From an uncultured Selenomonadaceae bacterium (GTDB lineage: Bacteria > Bacillota > Negativicutes > Selenomonadales > Selenomonadaceae): DNA of 10,607 bases. Where the stretch lies: assembly GCA_905235425.1 (NCBI GenBank), contig CAJOKY010000054.1, positions 1 to 10,607 of the forward strand, in the 5' to 3' direction. The position numbers and the translations under genes were made by a program. Positions 1-7,233 of the stretch are shown here, piece after piece (the first letter of the stretch is position 1; every line of letters begins with the position of its first letter). Below the pieces are notes generated by a model. That model saw only the letters and a list, made by a program, of their open reading frames with translations, ran no database searches and was not told the DNA's origin.

Positions 1-342
1 TTCTTTTTCCGAAACAATAACGGTAATATGTGAAGTGCGTTTTAAAATGCTGAATGCCTGTCCGCGTGAACGTGGATGAATCCTTTTAATCGTAGGACCT
101 TGATCTACAAAGCATTTCGAGACAAATAAATTTTCTGCGTCCATATCGAAATTATTTTCCGCGTTTGCAATAGCCGAATTAAGCACTTTCGTAATAAGTA
201 CCGCGCCGCGTTTAGGCGTGAACTTCAAAATTGCAAGTGCGTCGGCAACGTTTTTACCGCGAATCAAGTCCATGACAATGCGAACTTTGCGCGGCGAAAT
301 TCTCACGTACTTTGCAATGGCTCTAACTTCTTTTTGCGCCAT
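1..342 (-). CDS. rplV: 50S ribosomal protein L22 (3' end outside window)
   Basis: L22 binds 23S rRNA and lines the nascent-peptide exit tunnel with a long beta-hairpin. The visible 114 residues open MAQKEVRAIAKYVRISPRKV, the usual L22 N-terminus. The tunnel hairpin is at about residues 80-97 (VDQGPTIKRIHPRSRGQAF). The last codons read VSEKE with no stop before the left edge; L22 is usually 110-115 residues, so only a few residues are probably missing. The ATG at 342-340 is preceded by AAGGAGGT at good spacing (about 349-357), which fixes the start. The 96-nt gap to rpsS carries a heptad repeat array that stops just before this ribosome binding site. It is the last visible gene of the operon. 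Confidence 0.97.
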   Translation of the reverse strand, partial: MAQKEVRAIAKYVRISPRKVRIVMDLIRGKNVADALAILKFTPKRGAVLITKVLNSAIANAENNFDMDAENLFVSKCFVDQGPTIKRIHPRSRGQAFSILKRTSHITVIVSEKE

Positions 343-361
343 TGATTAACCTCCTTTCATT

Positions 362-441
362 TAGCTTTTAGCCGGTAGCTTTTCACTACTGACTACTGAC
401 TACTGACTACTAACTACTCACTACTCACTACTTACTAACTA
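362..441. repeat. Heptad repeat array A (rpsS/rplV gap)
   Basis: The array has three TAGNNNN units (TAGCTTT, TAGCCGG, TAGCTTT; 362-382), a 3-nt junction, then seven CTACTNA-type units in exact 7-nt phase (386-434): CTACTGA three times, then CTACTAA, CTACTCA twice and CTACTTA. A final degenerate CTAACTA (435-441) follows. The last CTA (439-441) is the complement of the TAG stop codon of rpsS. The TAG half faces the CTA half, so the transcript has paired UAG/CUA triplets every 7 nt. The array ends a few nt before the rplV Shine-Dalgarno. An 18-nt stretch (413-430) recurs exactly in the kdsA/kdsD array at 9358-9375. Confidence 0.9.
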
Positions 442-720
442 TTTCAACTTCGTTTTACGTTCTTCGCCGGCGTGACCTTTAAACGTACGAGTAGGTGCAA
501 ATTCGCCGAGCTTGTGTCCAACCATATCTTCGGTAATGTAAACCGGAACATGCTTTCTGCCGTCATGTACCGCTATGGTGTGGGTAATGAACGAAGGAAG
601 AATCGTTGAACTGCGCGACCACGTCTTAATAACTTTCTTCTGATTCGCGGCGTTGAGTTCCTCAATTTTCTTCAAAAGTTTTTCTTGGACGAACGGTCCT
701 TTCTTAACAGACCTTGACAA
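439..720 (-). CDS. rpsS: 30S ribosomal protein S19
   Basis: S19 sits in the head of the small subunit, with S13, near the A-site tRNA. The 93-residue product has normal length and begins with the S19 motif (S)RSVKKGPFV. It continues with KTWSRSSTI at about 33-41 and the long conserved block from HDGRKHVPV to GEFAPTRTFKGH at about 52-83. The start is TTG at 720-718, not ATG. AAGGGAGG at 729-736 lies 8 nt upstream, and the family N-terminus begins exactly there. rplB ends 20 nt upstream. The TAG stop coincides with the first CTA-type triplet of the repeat array in the gap to rplV, whereas most neighbouring ribosomal genes stop with TAA. Confidence 0.97.
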   Translation of the reverse strand: MSRSVKKGPFVQEKLLKKIEELNAANQKKVIKTWSRSSTILPSFITHTIAVHDGRKHVPVYITEDMVGHKLGEFAPTRTFKGHAGEERKTKLK

Positions 721-740
721 AAATTTTTCCTCCCTTCGTA

Positions 741-1565
741 TTATTTACGACGACGAACAATAAGTTTGTCGGACGCCTTCTTACGACGAGTCTTAGCACC
801 CATTGCGCATTTACCCCATTTAGTAACAGGATGCTTGCGACCAACCGGACTGTGACCTTCACCGCCGCCATGCGGGTGATCAATCGGGTTCTGTGCAACA
901 CCGCGAACTGCAGGACGACGACCGAGCCAGCGATTACGTCCGGCTTTACCTATCGTGATATTTTCATGATCCAGGTTGCCTACCTGTCCGATTGTAGCGC
1001 GGCAGTTAATATGAACTTTGCGAACTTCGCCGGAAGGCATTCTGATTGTTGCGTAATCGCCTTCTTTAGCCATAAGCTGCGCGGCGGCTCCTGCACTGCG
1101 TACCATTTGCCCGCCTTTGCCGATTTTCATTTCAATGTTATGAATCATCGTACCGACGGGAATATTTTTCAGTGGCAGTGCATTGCCGGTTTTGATATCG
1201 GCTTCGGGACCGGATTCAACCATATCACCGACATTTAAGCCGTTTGGCGCAATGATGTAGCGCTTTTCGCCGTCAACGTAATGGAGCAATGCAATTCGCG
1301 CACTGCGGTTAGGATCGTATTCAATCGTAGCAACTTTTGCCGGAATACCGTCTTTGTTGCGTTTAAAGTCAATGATTCTGTAACGGCGTTTATGTCCGCC
1401 GCCTTGATGCCGTACCGTCAAACGTCCCTTTTGGTTACGTCCGCCATGACTTTTAAGCGGCGCTAAAAGGGATTTTTCCGGCTTATCCGTCGTTATCTCT
1501 TCAAAAGTTGAGACTGTCATAAAACGACGACCGGGAGAATACGGCTTAAAGGATTTAATCCCCAC
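741..1565 (-). CDS. rplB: 50S ribosomal protein L2
   Basis: L2 is a primary 23S rRNA binding protein needed for subunit association and close to the peptidyl-transferase centre. The 274-residue product has the family's usual length. Its C-terminal HPHGGGEGHS motif, about residues 230-239, includes the conserved histidine equivalent to E. coli His229, and it ends in a basic tail (KLIVRRRK). The start chosen is GTG at 1565-1563, giving MGIKSFKPYSPGRR. AAGGAGG at 1573-1579 lies 7 nt before it. An in-frame TTG at 1586 would translate through this ribosome binding site and add seven untypical residues. The 43-nt gap to rplW holds a perfect inverted repeat just upstream of this binding site. Confidence 0.97.
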   Translation of the reverse strand: MGIKSFKPYSPGRRFMTVSTFEEITTDKPEKSLLAPLKSHGGRNQKGRLTVRHQGGGHKRRYRIIDFKRNKDGIPAKVATIEYDPNRSARIALLHYVDGEKRYIIAPNGLNVGDMVESGPEADIKTGNALPLKNIPVGTMIHNIEMKIGKGGQMVRSAGAAAQLMAKEGDYATIRMPSGEVRKVHINCRATIGQVGNLDHENITIGKAGRNRWLGRRPAVRGVAQNPIDHPHGGGEGHSPVGRKHPVTKWGKCAMGAKTRRKKASDKLIVRRRK

Positions 1566-1585
1566 TCGTAAGCCTCCTTTTTCCA

Positions 1586-1610
1586 AATGCGTACTTTTCC
1601 GCTACGCATT
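1586..1610. repeat. Inverted repeat B (rplW/rplB gap), minimal heptad-type element
   Basis: AATGCGTA (1586-1593) and TACGCATT (1603-1610) are perfect 8-nt complements separated by 9 nt. The right arm overlaps the rplW stop codon (1609-1611), and the left arm lies 6 nt from the rplB Shine-Dalgarno. There is no T-run after it in the direction of transcription, so it does not look like an intrinsic terminator. The same ATGCGT/ACGCAT words form the heptad array between rpsG and fusA. I read this as a one-unit inverted member of that family; the hairpin is visible, the family link is inference. Confidence 0.7.
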
Positions 1611-1890
1611 AAGCGCTAAAAAATTCGATTGTTTCACCTTCAGCAAGTTTGACAATGGCTTTTTTGTAGTCATTGCGCTTGCCGACAATGCGTCCGCGAC
1701 GTTTAACTTTACCTTTAACGTTTATCGTGTTGACTTTCTCAATTTTCACGTCAAAAATTTCTGAAACAGCCTGCGCGATTTGAATTTTGTTGGCGCGCTT
1801 GTCAACGATAAAAACGTATTTTCCTTCCGCCATTAATTCGGTGGTGTGCTCGGTAATCATTGGGCGAATAAGAATATCTCTCGCGTCCAT
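1609..1890 (-). CDS. rplW: 50S ribosomal protein L23
   Basis: L23 lies at the peptide exit site of the large subunit, where trigger factor and SRP dock. The 93-residue protein has the typical MDARDILIRPMITEHT start. It also has the VDKRANKIQIAQAVSEIFDVKIEKVNTINVKGK segment (about 30-62) and a KRRGRIVGKRNDYKKAIVKL end. The ATG at 1890-1888 overlaps the TAA stop of rplD by one base (TAATG), an arrangement typical of translational coupling. Its ribosome binding site AGGAGGTG lies inside the 3' end of rplD, about 9 nt upstream. No unusual residues were noticed. Confidence 0.97.
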   Translation of the reverse strand: MDARDILIRPMITEHTTELMAEGKYVFIVDKRANKIQIAQAVSEIFDVKIEKVNTINVKGKVKRRGRIVGKRNDYKKAIVKLAEGETIEFFSA

Positions 1891-2516
1891 TAAATGTACA
1901 CCTCCTGAATTTTTTCAACGGCATCTTTCGTAATGAAAAGTTTGTCGCAGTTCAAAAGATCAAACGCGTTAAGTTGAATCGCGCTGATCGTCTTGGCATT
2001 TTGCAGATTGTTTGACGAGCGTACGACGCTTTCAACCAACTCTTTCGTAATGAAAAGGGATTTGCAAGCGTCAACGCCGAAAGTTTTTTGAAATTCTACG
2101 AACTTTTTGGTTTTAGCTTCGTCGAATTTTAAATCATCAAGAATAATCAGATTGTCACTTTTAACTTTGTCGGTGAGGACGCACTTTAAAGCAAGACGGC
2201 GCTGTTTACGCGGCATGGTGAATGAATAATCACGAGGATGCGGTCCAAAGATAATACCGCCGCCGCGCCAAAGGGGACTTCTGCGCGAACCTACGCGAGC
2301 ACGACCGGTGCCTTTTTGTCTCCACGGTTTACGACCGCCGCCGCGTACCATTCCGCGTGTTTTGGTGGAATGCGTACCAAGACGACGTGAGGCAAGCTGC
2401 ATGACAACTGCTTGGTGTACAAGTCCTTCGTTAATTTCAACGTCGAAAATTTCCGCGCTAAGTTCAATGTCGCCGACTTTTTTATTCGACATATCAAGTA
2501 CAGGTAAGGTTGGCAT
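1890..2516 (-). CDS. rplD: 50S ribosomal protein L4
   Basis: L4 binds 23S rRNA and extends a loop into the exit tunnel opposite L22. The product is 208 residues, normal for the family. The tunnel loop is recognisable at about residues 45-88 (from RLGTHSTKTRGMVRGGGRKPW through KGTGRARVGSRRSPLWRGGG). FGPHPRDYSFTMPRKQRRLA follows. The ATG at 2516-2514 gives MPTLPVLDMSNKKVG; AAAGGAG at 2529-2535 is 12 nt upstream, slightly long. A second in-frame ATG at codon 9 lacks a better site. In some proteobacteria L4 represses this operon through a leader structure. I see no equivalent here, because the gene is far from the operon promoter. Confidence 0.96.
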   Translation of the reverse strand: MPTLPVLDMSNKKVGDIELSAEIFDVEINEGLVHQAVVMQLASRRLGTHSTKTRGMVRGGGRKPWRQKGTGRARVGSRRSPLWRGGGIIFGPHPRDYSFTMPRKQRRLALKCVLTDKVKSDNLIILDDLKFDEAKTKKFVEFQKTFGVDACKSLFITKELVESVVRSSNNLQNAKTISAIQLNAFDLLNCDKLFITKDAVEKIQEVYI

Positions 2517-2564
2517 CTGTAAAAACTTCTCCTTTCCGAGTACAGGAAGGTTACACGGGAAATC

Positions 2565-2599
2565 TAATCCCTGTTCCCTATTCCCTGTTCCCTATTTTT
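2565..2599. repeat. Heptad repeat array C (rplC/rplD gap)
   Basis: Five consecutive 7-nt units occur: TAATCCC, TGTTCCC, TATTCCC, TGTTCCC and a degenerate TATTTTT. The consensus is T(A/G)TTCCC, read as GGGAAYA on the transcribed strand. The array begins at the rplC stop codon (2598-2600). On the rplD side, weak complementary GGGAA and AGGAA words at 2531-2562 suggest a decayed opposite-facing half. This family differs from the TAG/CTA arrays of the other gaps but has the same 7-nt period. No coding sense is evident. Confidence 0.8.
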
Positions 2600-3251
2600 A
2601 TTTTCTTCTGCGCTTATTCGGTTTAACAGTATTCTTGATAATGACAAGACCTTTTTTCGGACCGGGAATAGCGCCTTTAATCAAAAGTAAATTTCTGTTT
2701 ACGTCAACGCGGACGATTGTCAAACGCTGTACCGTAACACGAACACCGCCCATACGTCCAGGCAACTTTTTACCTTTGATGACGCGACCGCCGGGACCGG
2801 ACATCATGGCGCCGGTTGAACCGGGTTCACGATGCGATTTTGAACCATGCCCCATAGGTCCACGATGGAAACCGTGACGCTTAATCGTACCGGCGAAACC
2901 TTTACCTTTAGAAGTTCCAACAACATCTACCAATTCTCCTTCTGCGAAAATGTCAACGCCGATTGTGTCTCCGACTTTGTATTCAGATTCGGAAGTAAGA
3001 CGAAGTTCACGAATAAATTTCACAGGTTTAACGTCGTACTTTTTGAACTGTCCCGCCATAGGTTTCTTAATATGTTTTTCTTTAATATCGCCGAAACCTA
3101 TTTGTACACCAAAATAGCCGTCGGTGTCAACAGTTTTATTGCGAATTACGACATTGTTGCCGCTTTCCACTACGGTAACGGGAATAACTCTTCCGTCTTC
3201 AGTGAAAATCTGCGTCATGCCGAGCTTAATTCCTAAAATAGCTTTTGCCAA
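2598..3251 (-). CDS. rplC: 50S ribosomal protein L3
   Basis: L3 is an early-assembly large-subunit protein whose central extension reaches the peptidyl-transferase centre. The 217-residue product has the family N-terminus (M)AKAILGIKLGMTQIFTEDG. The central extension is at about 130-165: RHGFHRGPMGHGSKSHREPG, then STGAMMSGPGGRVIKGKKLPGRMGG. The glutamine methylated in E. coli L3 is replaced by alanine here (GSTGAM), which I believe is common outside proteobacteria. The start is TTG at 3251-3249, with GGAGGTG about 8 nt upstream; no ATG or GTG in frame is as well placed. rpsJ ends only 15 nt upstream, so the two are almost certainly co-transcribed. Confidence 0.97.
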   Translation of the reverse strand: MAKAILGIKLGMTQIFTEDGRVIPVTVVESGNNVVIRNKTVDTDGYFGVQIGFGDIKEKHIKKPMAGQFKKYDVKPVKFIRELRLTSESEYKVGDTIGVDIFAEGELVDVVGTSKGKGFAGTIKRHGFHRGPMGHGSKSHREPGSTGAMMSGPGGRVIKGKKLPGRMGGVRVTVQRLTIVRVDVNRNLLLIKGAIPGPKKGLVIIKNTVKPNKRRRK

Positions 3252-3266
3252 TGTTCACACCTCCAA

Positions 3267-3581
3267 TTAAAGCTTAATTTCGATGTTTACACCGGCAGGA
3301 AGATCAAGACGTACAAGCGCGTCAATCGCCTTTTGCGTCGGCTGAAGAATATCGATAAGGCGTTTATGCGTTCTCATCTCAAACTGTTCACGTGAATCTT
3401 TGTTGACGTGCGGTGAGCGCAGAATAGTATAAATATTTTTTTCAGTGGGAAGGGGTACGGGACCCGATACCATTGCACCGTTGCGACGCGCAGTTTCAAC
3501 GATTTTTGCCGCGCTCTGGTCAAGTGCTTTGTGATCGTATGCCTTGAGGCGAATACGAAGTTTTTTCTGTTTCTGTGGCAA
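3267..3581 (-). CDS. rpsJ: 30S ribosomal protein S10
   Basis: S10 is a small-subunit head protein that also acts with NusB in transcription antitermination. The 104-residue reading (M)PQKQKKLRIRLKAYDHKALDQ matches the usual S10 length and N-terminus. RRNGAMVSGPVPLPTEK is at about 47-63, and the SREQFEMRTHKRLIDI block follows. The start chosen is TTG at 3581-3579, 8 nt after AAAGGAG. The frame stays open to an ATG at 3620, but that start would add MKSRELSNKGDIK, translate through the ribosome binding site and have no good site of its own. It is the first gene of the S10 part of the operon, separated from tuf by a 254-nt repeat-rich gap. Confidence 0.96.
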   Translation of the reverse strand: MPQKQKKLRIRLKAYDHKALDQSAAKIVETARRNGAMVSGPVPLPTEKNIYTILRSPHVNKDSREQFEMRTHKRLIDILQPTQKAIDALVRLDLPAGVNIEIKL

Positions 3582-3650
3582 TTTTATATCTCCTTTGTTC
3601 GACAGTTCCCTTGACTTCATTGCCTACCGGTCAAGCAATCTGCCGTTGAT

Positions 3651-3766
3651 TAGAGGGTAGAAGGTAGGGGGTAGAAGGTAGGGGGTAGGAGGTAGAGAGT
3701 AGGTATTAGGTGTTAGGTTTCCTACAATCTACTCTCTACCCTCTACTCTCTACTCTCTACAATCTA
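3651..3766. repeat. Heptad repeat array D (tuf/rpsJ gap), the longest in the window
   Basis: Ten TAGNNNN heptads run without a phase break from 3651 to 3720; the variable four bases are mostly purine, for example TAGAGGG, TAGAAGG and TAGGGGG. After one C come six CTANNNN heptads (3722-3763), ending with a bare CTA at 3764-3766. The second half is the first family on the other strand: its complements include TAGAGAG and TAGAGGG. GGTAGAGAGTAG (3691-3702) pairs perfectly with CTACTCTCTACC (3729-3740), and TAGAGGGTAG (3651-3660) with CTACCCTCTA (3736-3745). A transcript of either strand could form alternative long hairpins. The rest of the gap (3582-3650) shows no gene and no clear promoter. Confidence 0.93.
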
Positions 3767-3779
3767 TCACGCAGTCAAA

Positions 3780-3810
3780 GGCGGCAACCTGCACTTTGCA
3801 AGCTGCCACC
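3780..3810 (-). terminator. Stable hairpin downstream of tuf, terminator-like
   Basis: On the minus strand, 25 nt after the tuf stop, two 13-nt arms (GGTGGCAGCTTGC and GCAGGTTGCCGCC) enclose the 5-nt loop AAAGT. The stem pairs fully if G-U pairs are allowed. It is followed by TTTGACTGCG, so the U-tract is only three bases. That is weak for an intrinsic terminator. It could instead be a partial terminator, or a 3'-end stabiliser that sets tuf mRNA abundance apart from the S10 genes downstream. The hairpin is read from the sequence; the role is inference. Confidence 0.45.
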
Positions 3811-3835
3811 CGTTACGTCAATGTTAAGTTTATGC

Positions 3836-5041
3836 TCAGCCTTCGTTAATTTCGATAACGCGTCCTGAACCTACTGTGTGTCCGCCTTCACGAATAGCGA
3901 AGAGAAGACCTTTTTCAATCGCGATCGGCGTGATAAGTTCAACGTCCATTTCAATGTGATCGCCGGGCATACACATTTCAGCCGCATTGCCGTTAGTATC
4001 TTTCAAGTTGCCGACAACACCGGTAACGTCCGTTGTACGGAAGTAGAATTGCGGGCGATAGTTTGCAAAGAAAGGTGTATGGCGTCCGCCTTCTTCCTTC
4101 GTCAAAACGTAAACTTGCGCTTTGAATTTGGTGTGCGGATGAATTGAACCGGGTTTTGCAATAACTTGACCGCGTTCAATCTCTTTACGATCTACGCCGC
4201 GCAGAAGAATACCTACGTTGTCGCCTGCTTCTACGTAGTCAAGAGTTTTGCGGAACATTTCAAGGCTGGTTGCAACAGTCTTTCTGGGCTCGTCCATAAG
4301 ACCAACAATTTCAACCGGCTCATTGGGTTTCAACATACCGCGTTCAACACGACCGGTAGCAACGGTGCCGCGTCCGGTAATGGTGAATACGTCTTCAACC
4401 GGCATAAGGAAGGGTTTATCTTTGTCGCGTTCCGGCGTAGGAATGTATTCATCAACCGCATCAAGCAGTTTCATAATGTTGGCTTCCTGCTCTTTATCGC
4501 CTTCAAGCGCCAAAAGTGCAGAACCCGGAATAATCGGAATATCATCGCCCGGGAATTCGTACTTGCTCAAAAGTTCGCGAACTTCCATTTCAACGAGTTC
4601 CAAAAGTTCAGGATCGTCAACTTGGTCAACTTTGTTAAGGAATACGACGATAGCGGGAACACCTACTTGACGTGCAAGAAGGATATGTTCACGAGTCTGC
4701 GGCATAGGACCATCGGAGGCGGCAACTACGAGAATCGCGCCGTCCATTTGCGCCGCGCCGGTGATCATGTTTTTGATATAGTCGGCGTGACCGGGGCAGT
4801 CAACGTGTGCATAGTGACGTTTTTCAGTCTCATACTCAACGTGAGCCGTGTTAATCGTGATGCCGCGTTCGCGTTCTTCCGGCGCCTTATCAATGTTTTC
4901 ATAAGACTCGTACTTTGCGAAACCTTTTGCAGCAAGTACTTTGGTGATAGCCGCAGTAAGAGTAGTTTTGCCGTGATCAATATGTCCAATCGTACCGATA
5001 TTGACATGCGGTTTACTACGGTCAAATTTTTGCTTTGCCAT
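3836..5041 (-). CDS. tuf: Elongation factor Tu
   Basis: EF-Tu is the GTPase that delivers aminoacyl-tRNA to the ribosomal A site. The 401-residue protein is a few residues longer than the usual 394-397. Domain 1 has the P-loop GHIDHGKT (19-26), switch I with RGITIN and Thr62, DCPGH (80-84) with catalytic His84, and NKVD (135-138). The beta-barrel domains follow; ANYRPQFYFRTTDVTG is near the start of domain 3, and IREGGHTVGSGRV is close to the C-terminus. ATG at 5041-5039 follows AGAGGTG. Heptad arrays flank it on both sides, and a stable hairpin lies just after the stop. It is the only gene in the operon ending in TGA. Confidence 0.98.
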   Translation of the reverse strand: MAKQKFDRSKPHVNIGTIGHIDHGKTTLTAAITKVLAAKGFAKYESYENIDKAPEERERGITINTAHVEYETEKRHYAHVDCPGHADYIKNMITGAAQMDGAILVVAASDGPMPQTREHILLARQVGVPAIVVFLNKVDQVDDPELLELVEMEVRELLSKYEFPGDDIPIIPGSALLALEGDKEQEANIMKLLDAVDEYIPTPERDKDKPFLMPVEDVFTITGRGTVATGRVERGMLKPNEPVEIVGLMDEPRKTVATSLEMFRKTLDYVEAGDNVGILLRGVDRKEIERGQVIAKPGSIHPHTKFKAQVYVLTKEEGGRHTPFFANYRPQFYFRTTDVTGVVGNLKDTNGNAAEMCMPGDHIEMDVELITPIAIEKGLLFAIREGGHTVGSGRVIEINEG

Positions 5042-5057
5042 TAAATAAACACCTCTG

Positions 5058-5113
5058 TTTTAGTTTAGCTGTTAGCCATTAGCTGTTAGCGATTAGCTAT
5101 TAGCTGTTAGGAA
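5058..5113. repeat. Heptad repeat array E (fusA/tuf gap)
   Basis: Seven in-phase units with consensus TTAGCNN run from 5065 to 5113. TTAGCTG occurs three times, interleaved with TTAGCCA, TTAGCGA and TTAGCTA, and the last unit is TTAGGAA. A degenerate unit may precede at 5058-5064. Unlike arrays A, D and G it has only the TAG-facing half. On the tuf transcript it reads as CTAA-rich heptads that end shortly before the AGAGGTG ribosome binding site. TTAGCTG is also the first unit of the kdsA/kdsD array. The rest of the 104-nt gap shows no gene. Confidence 0.92.
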
Positions 5114-5145
5114 AAATTTTTAACTAACTTCACTTTGTTTTTGAA

Positions 5146-7218
5146 TTATCCCTTAACCTTTGCAACAATCGCGTCGGAAATAGTTTTGGGAACTTCATCA
5201 TAGTAGGCAACTTCCATTGAGTAATTGCCGCGTCCCTGCGTCTTCGACCTTAAATCAGTCGAATAGCCGAACATTTCGGAAAGCGGTACAAAGCCGTGAA
5301 TGACTTGTACACCGTTGCGCGGCTCCATACCGTCAATGCGTCCGCGTCTTGAGTTAAAGTCCGCTATAACGTCGCCCATATAATCTTCGGGAACAGTAAT
5401 TTCAACTTTGACGTATGGTTCAAGCAGTACCGGCTTGGCTTTTTCTGCCGCAGATTTAAACGCGATTGAGCCTGCAATTTTAAACGCGGCTTCGCTGGAG
5501 TCAACTTCATGAAAACTTCCGTCGTAGACAGTGGCTTTAACGTCAACCATAGGATAACCTGCCAATACGCCGTTTTCCATTGCTTGACGAACGCCCGCCT
5601 CAATCGGATTAATGTATTCTTTAGGAATGACGCCGCCGACAATTTTACTTTCAAAGGCAAATCCCGCGCCTGGTTCTTGCGGTTCAATTTCAATCCAGCA
5701 ATGTCCGTACTGCCCGTGACCGCCGCTTTGACGAACAAATTTACCTTCCGCCTTGCTAGATTTACGAATCGTTTCACGATAGGCAACTTGCGGCTCGCCG
5801 ACTTTGCAATCTACTTTGAACTCGCGTAACATACGATCAACGATTATCTGTAAATGAAGTTCACCCATACCTGAAATAATCGTCTGTCCCGTTTCGGGGT
5901 CTGTACGAACTTTGAAAGTTGGATCTTCTTCAGCAAGTTTTTGAAGTGCAATTCCCATTTTGTCTTGATCATTTTTAGTCAACGGCTCAACCGCAACTGA
6001 AATGACGGGATCGGGAAATTCCATTGACTCAAGAATAATCGGCGCTTTATCGTCGCAAAGAGTGTCGCCTGTCGTAGTATCCTTTAAGCCGACCGCCGCT
6101 GCAATATCGCCGCTGTAAACAGTATCAATTTCCTTGCGGTTATTGGCGTGCATTTGAAGAATACGTCCGATACGTTCTTTTTTACCTTTAGTCGAGTTGT
6201 AGACGTAAGAGCCGGACTTTAAGACGCCGGAGTAAACGCGGAAAAATGCCAACTTGCCGACGTAAGGATCAGTCATAATTTTGAAAGCAAGCGCGGCGAA
6301 AGGTTCCTCGTCGCTTGACGGTCTTTCTTCTTGCTCACCTTCAGGATTAACGCCTTGAATCGGCGGGATATCAACCGGCGCAGGCATATAATCAACAATG
6401 GCATCAAGTAAAGGCTGTACGCCGCGATTTTTATAAGACGTGCCGCAAGTTACCGGCGTCATCTTACATTCAACCGTAGCTTTGCGAATTACGGCTTTAA
6501 TTTCATCAATCGTAACCTCTTCGCCGCCCAAGTACTTTTCCATGAAGTCATCATCAAATTCCGCGCAGGCTTCCAAAAGTTTATCGCGATAATCTTCCGC
6601 CATGTCCTGCATATCAGCGGGAATTTCTACAATGTCCGCAACCTTGCCTAAATCATCTTCGTAAACCGTCGCTTCCATTGTGACAAGATCGACAATGCCT
6701 TTAAAGCTGTCTTCTGCGCCGATAGGTAATTGAATCGGTACAGCATTTGTATGAAGTCTGTCACGCATCATTTGAACTACGTGATAAAAATCAGCGCCGG
6801 TTATGTCCATTTTGTTGACATAAGCCATACGCGGAACGTTGTATTTTTCAGCTTGCCGCCAAACAGTTTCAGTCTGCGGTTCGACGCCGCCTCGCGCTGT
6901 AAGTATTGCCAGTGCGCCGTCCAACACCCTGAGAGACCTTTCAACTTCGACGGTAAAATCAACGTGTCCTGGCGTATCAATGATATTTATTCGATGATCC
7001 TTCCAAAAACATGTAGTCGCTGCTGACGTTATTGTTATGCCGCGCTCCTGTTCTTGAATCATCCAATCCATTGTTGCCGCGCCGTCGTGAACTTCACCAA
7101 TTTTATGGTTTATTCCCGTATAAAAAAGTATGCGCTCCGTTGTCGTCGTTTTACCGGCGTCAATGTGCGCCATGATTCCAATATTACGTGTTTTTTCGAG
7201 TGAATACTCTCGTGACAC
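5146..7218 (-). CDS. fusA: Elongation factor G
   Basis: EF-G is the translocase GTPase that moves tRNA and mRNA after peptide-bond formation and works with RRF in ribosome recycling. The 690-residue product fits the bacterial family. The G domain shows AHIDAGKT (17-24), RGITIT (59-64), DTPGHVDF (81-88) and NKMD (135-138). Later landmarks are GMGELHLQI in domain III, RQSGGHGQYGHC and HEVDSSEAAFKIA in domain IV, and GDVIADFNSRRGRIDGME in domain V. The start is GTG at 7218-7216, with AAGGGAG (7228-7234) 9 nt upstream, giving MSREYSLEKTRNIGIMAH. The upstream gap carries a heptad array whose inverted arm touches this ribosome binding site. The stop is TAA. Confidence 0.98.
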   Translation of the reverse strand: MSREYSLEKTRNIGIMAHIDAGKTTTTERILFYTGINHKIGEVHDGAATMDWMIQEQERGITITSAATTCFWKDHRINIIDTPGHVDFTVEVERSLRVLDGALAILTARGGVEPQTETVWRQAEKYNVPRMAYVNKMDITGADFYHVVQMMRDRLHTNAVPIQLPIGAEDSFKGIVDLVTMEATVYEDDLGKVADIVEIPADMQDMAEDYRDKLLEACAEFDDDFMEKYLGGEEVTIDEIKAVIRKATVECKMTPVTCGTSYKNRGVQPLLDAIVDYMPAPVDIPPIQGVNPEGEQEERPSSDEEPFAALAFKIMTDPYVGKLAFFRVYSGVLKSGSYVYNSTKGKKERIGRILQMHANNRKEIDTVYSGDIAAAVGLKDTTTGDTLCDDKAPIILESMEFPDPVISVAVEPLTKNDQDKMGIALQKLAEEDPTFKVRTDPETGQTIISGMGELHLQIIVDRMLREFKVDCKVGEPQVAYRETIRKSSKAEGKFVRQSGGHGQYGHCWIEIEPQEPGAGFAFESKIVGGVIPKEYINPIEAGVRQAMENGVLAGYPMVDVKATVYDGSFHEVDSSEAAFKIAGSIAFKSAAEKAKPVLLEPYVKVEITVPEDYMGDVIADFNSRRGRIDGMEPRNGVQVIHGFVPLSEMFGYSTDLRSKTQGRGNYSMEVAYYDEVPKTISDAIVAKVKG

Positions 7219-7233
7219 TTAAAACCGCTCCCT

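Noticed and set aside
3267..3620. S10 starting at the ATG at 3620
   Set aside because: It would add 13 untypical residues, translate through the AAAGGAG site and have no good ribosome binding site; TTG at 3581 gives the family N-terminus.
3582..3650. A separate promoter for rpsJ, including TATAAA near 3585-3590
   Set aside because: There is no -35-like hexamer at suitable spacing, and TATAAA overlaps the region between the ribosome binding site and the start codon. TTGACC and TTGACT words in the gap lack partner -10 boxes.
3651..3766. Array D as a CRISPR array
   Set aside because: The unit is 7 nt with no 20-40 nt spacers between longer identical repeats, the two halves face each other, and there are no cas genes nearby.
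4166..5044. Long open frame (292 codons) on the plus strand, antisense to tuf
   Set aside because: It mirrors strongly conserved EF-Tu codons, matches no recognisable family and lacks a ribosome binding site. It is a shadow of tuf's biased codon use, like the other antisense frames over rplB, rplC and fusA.
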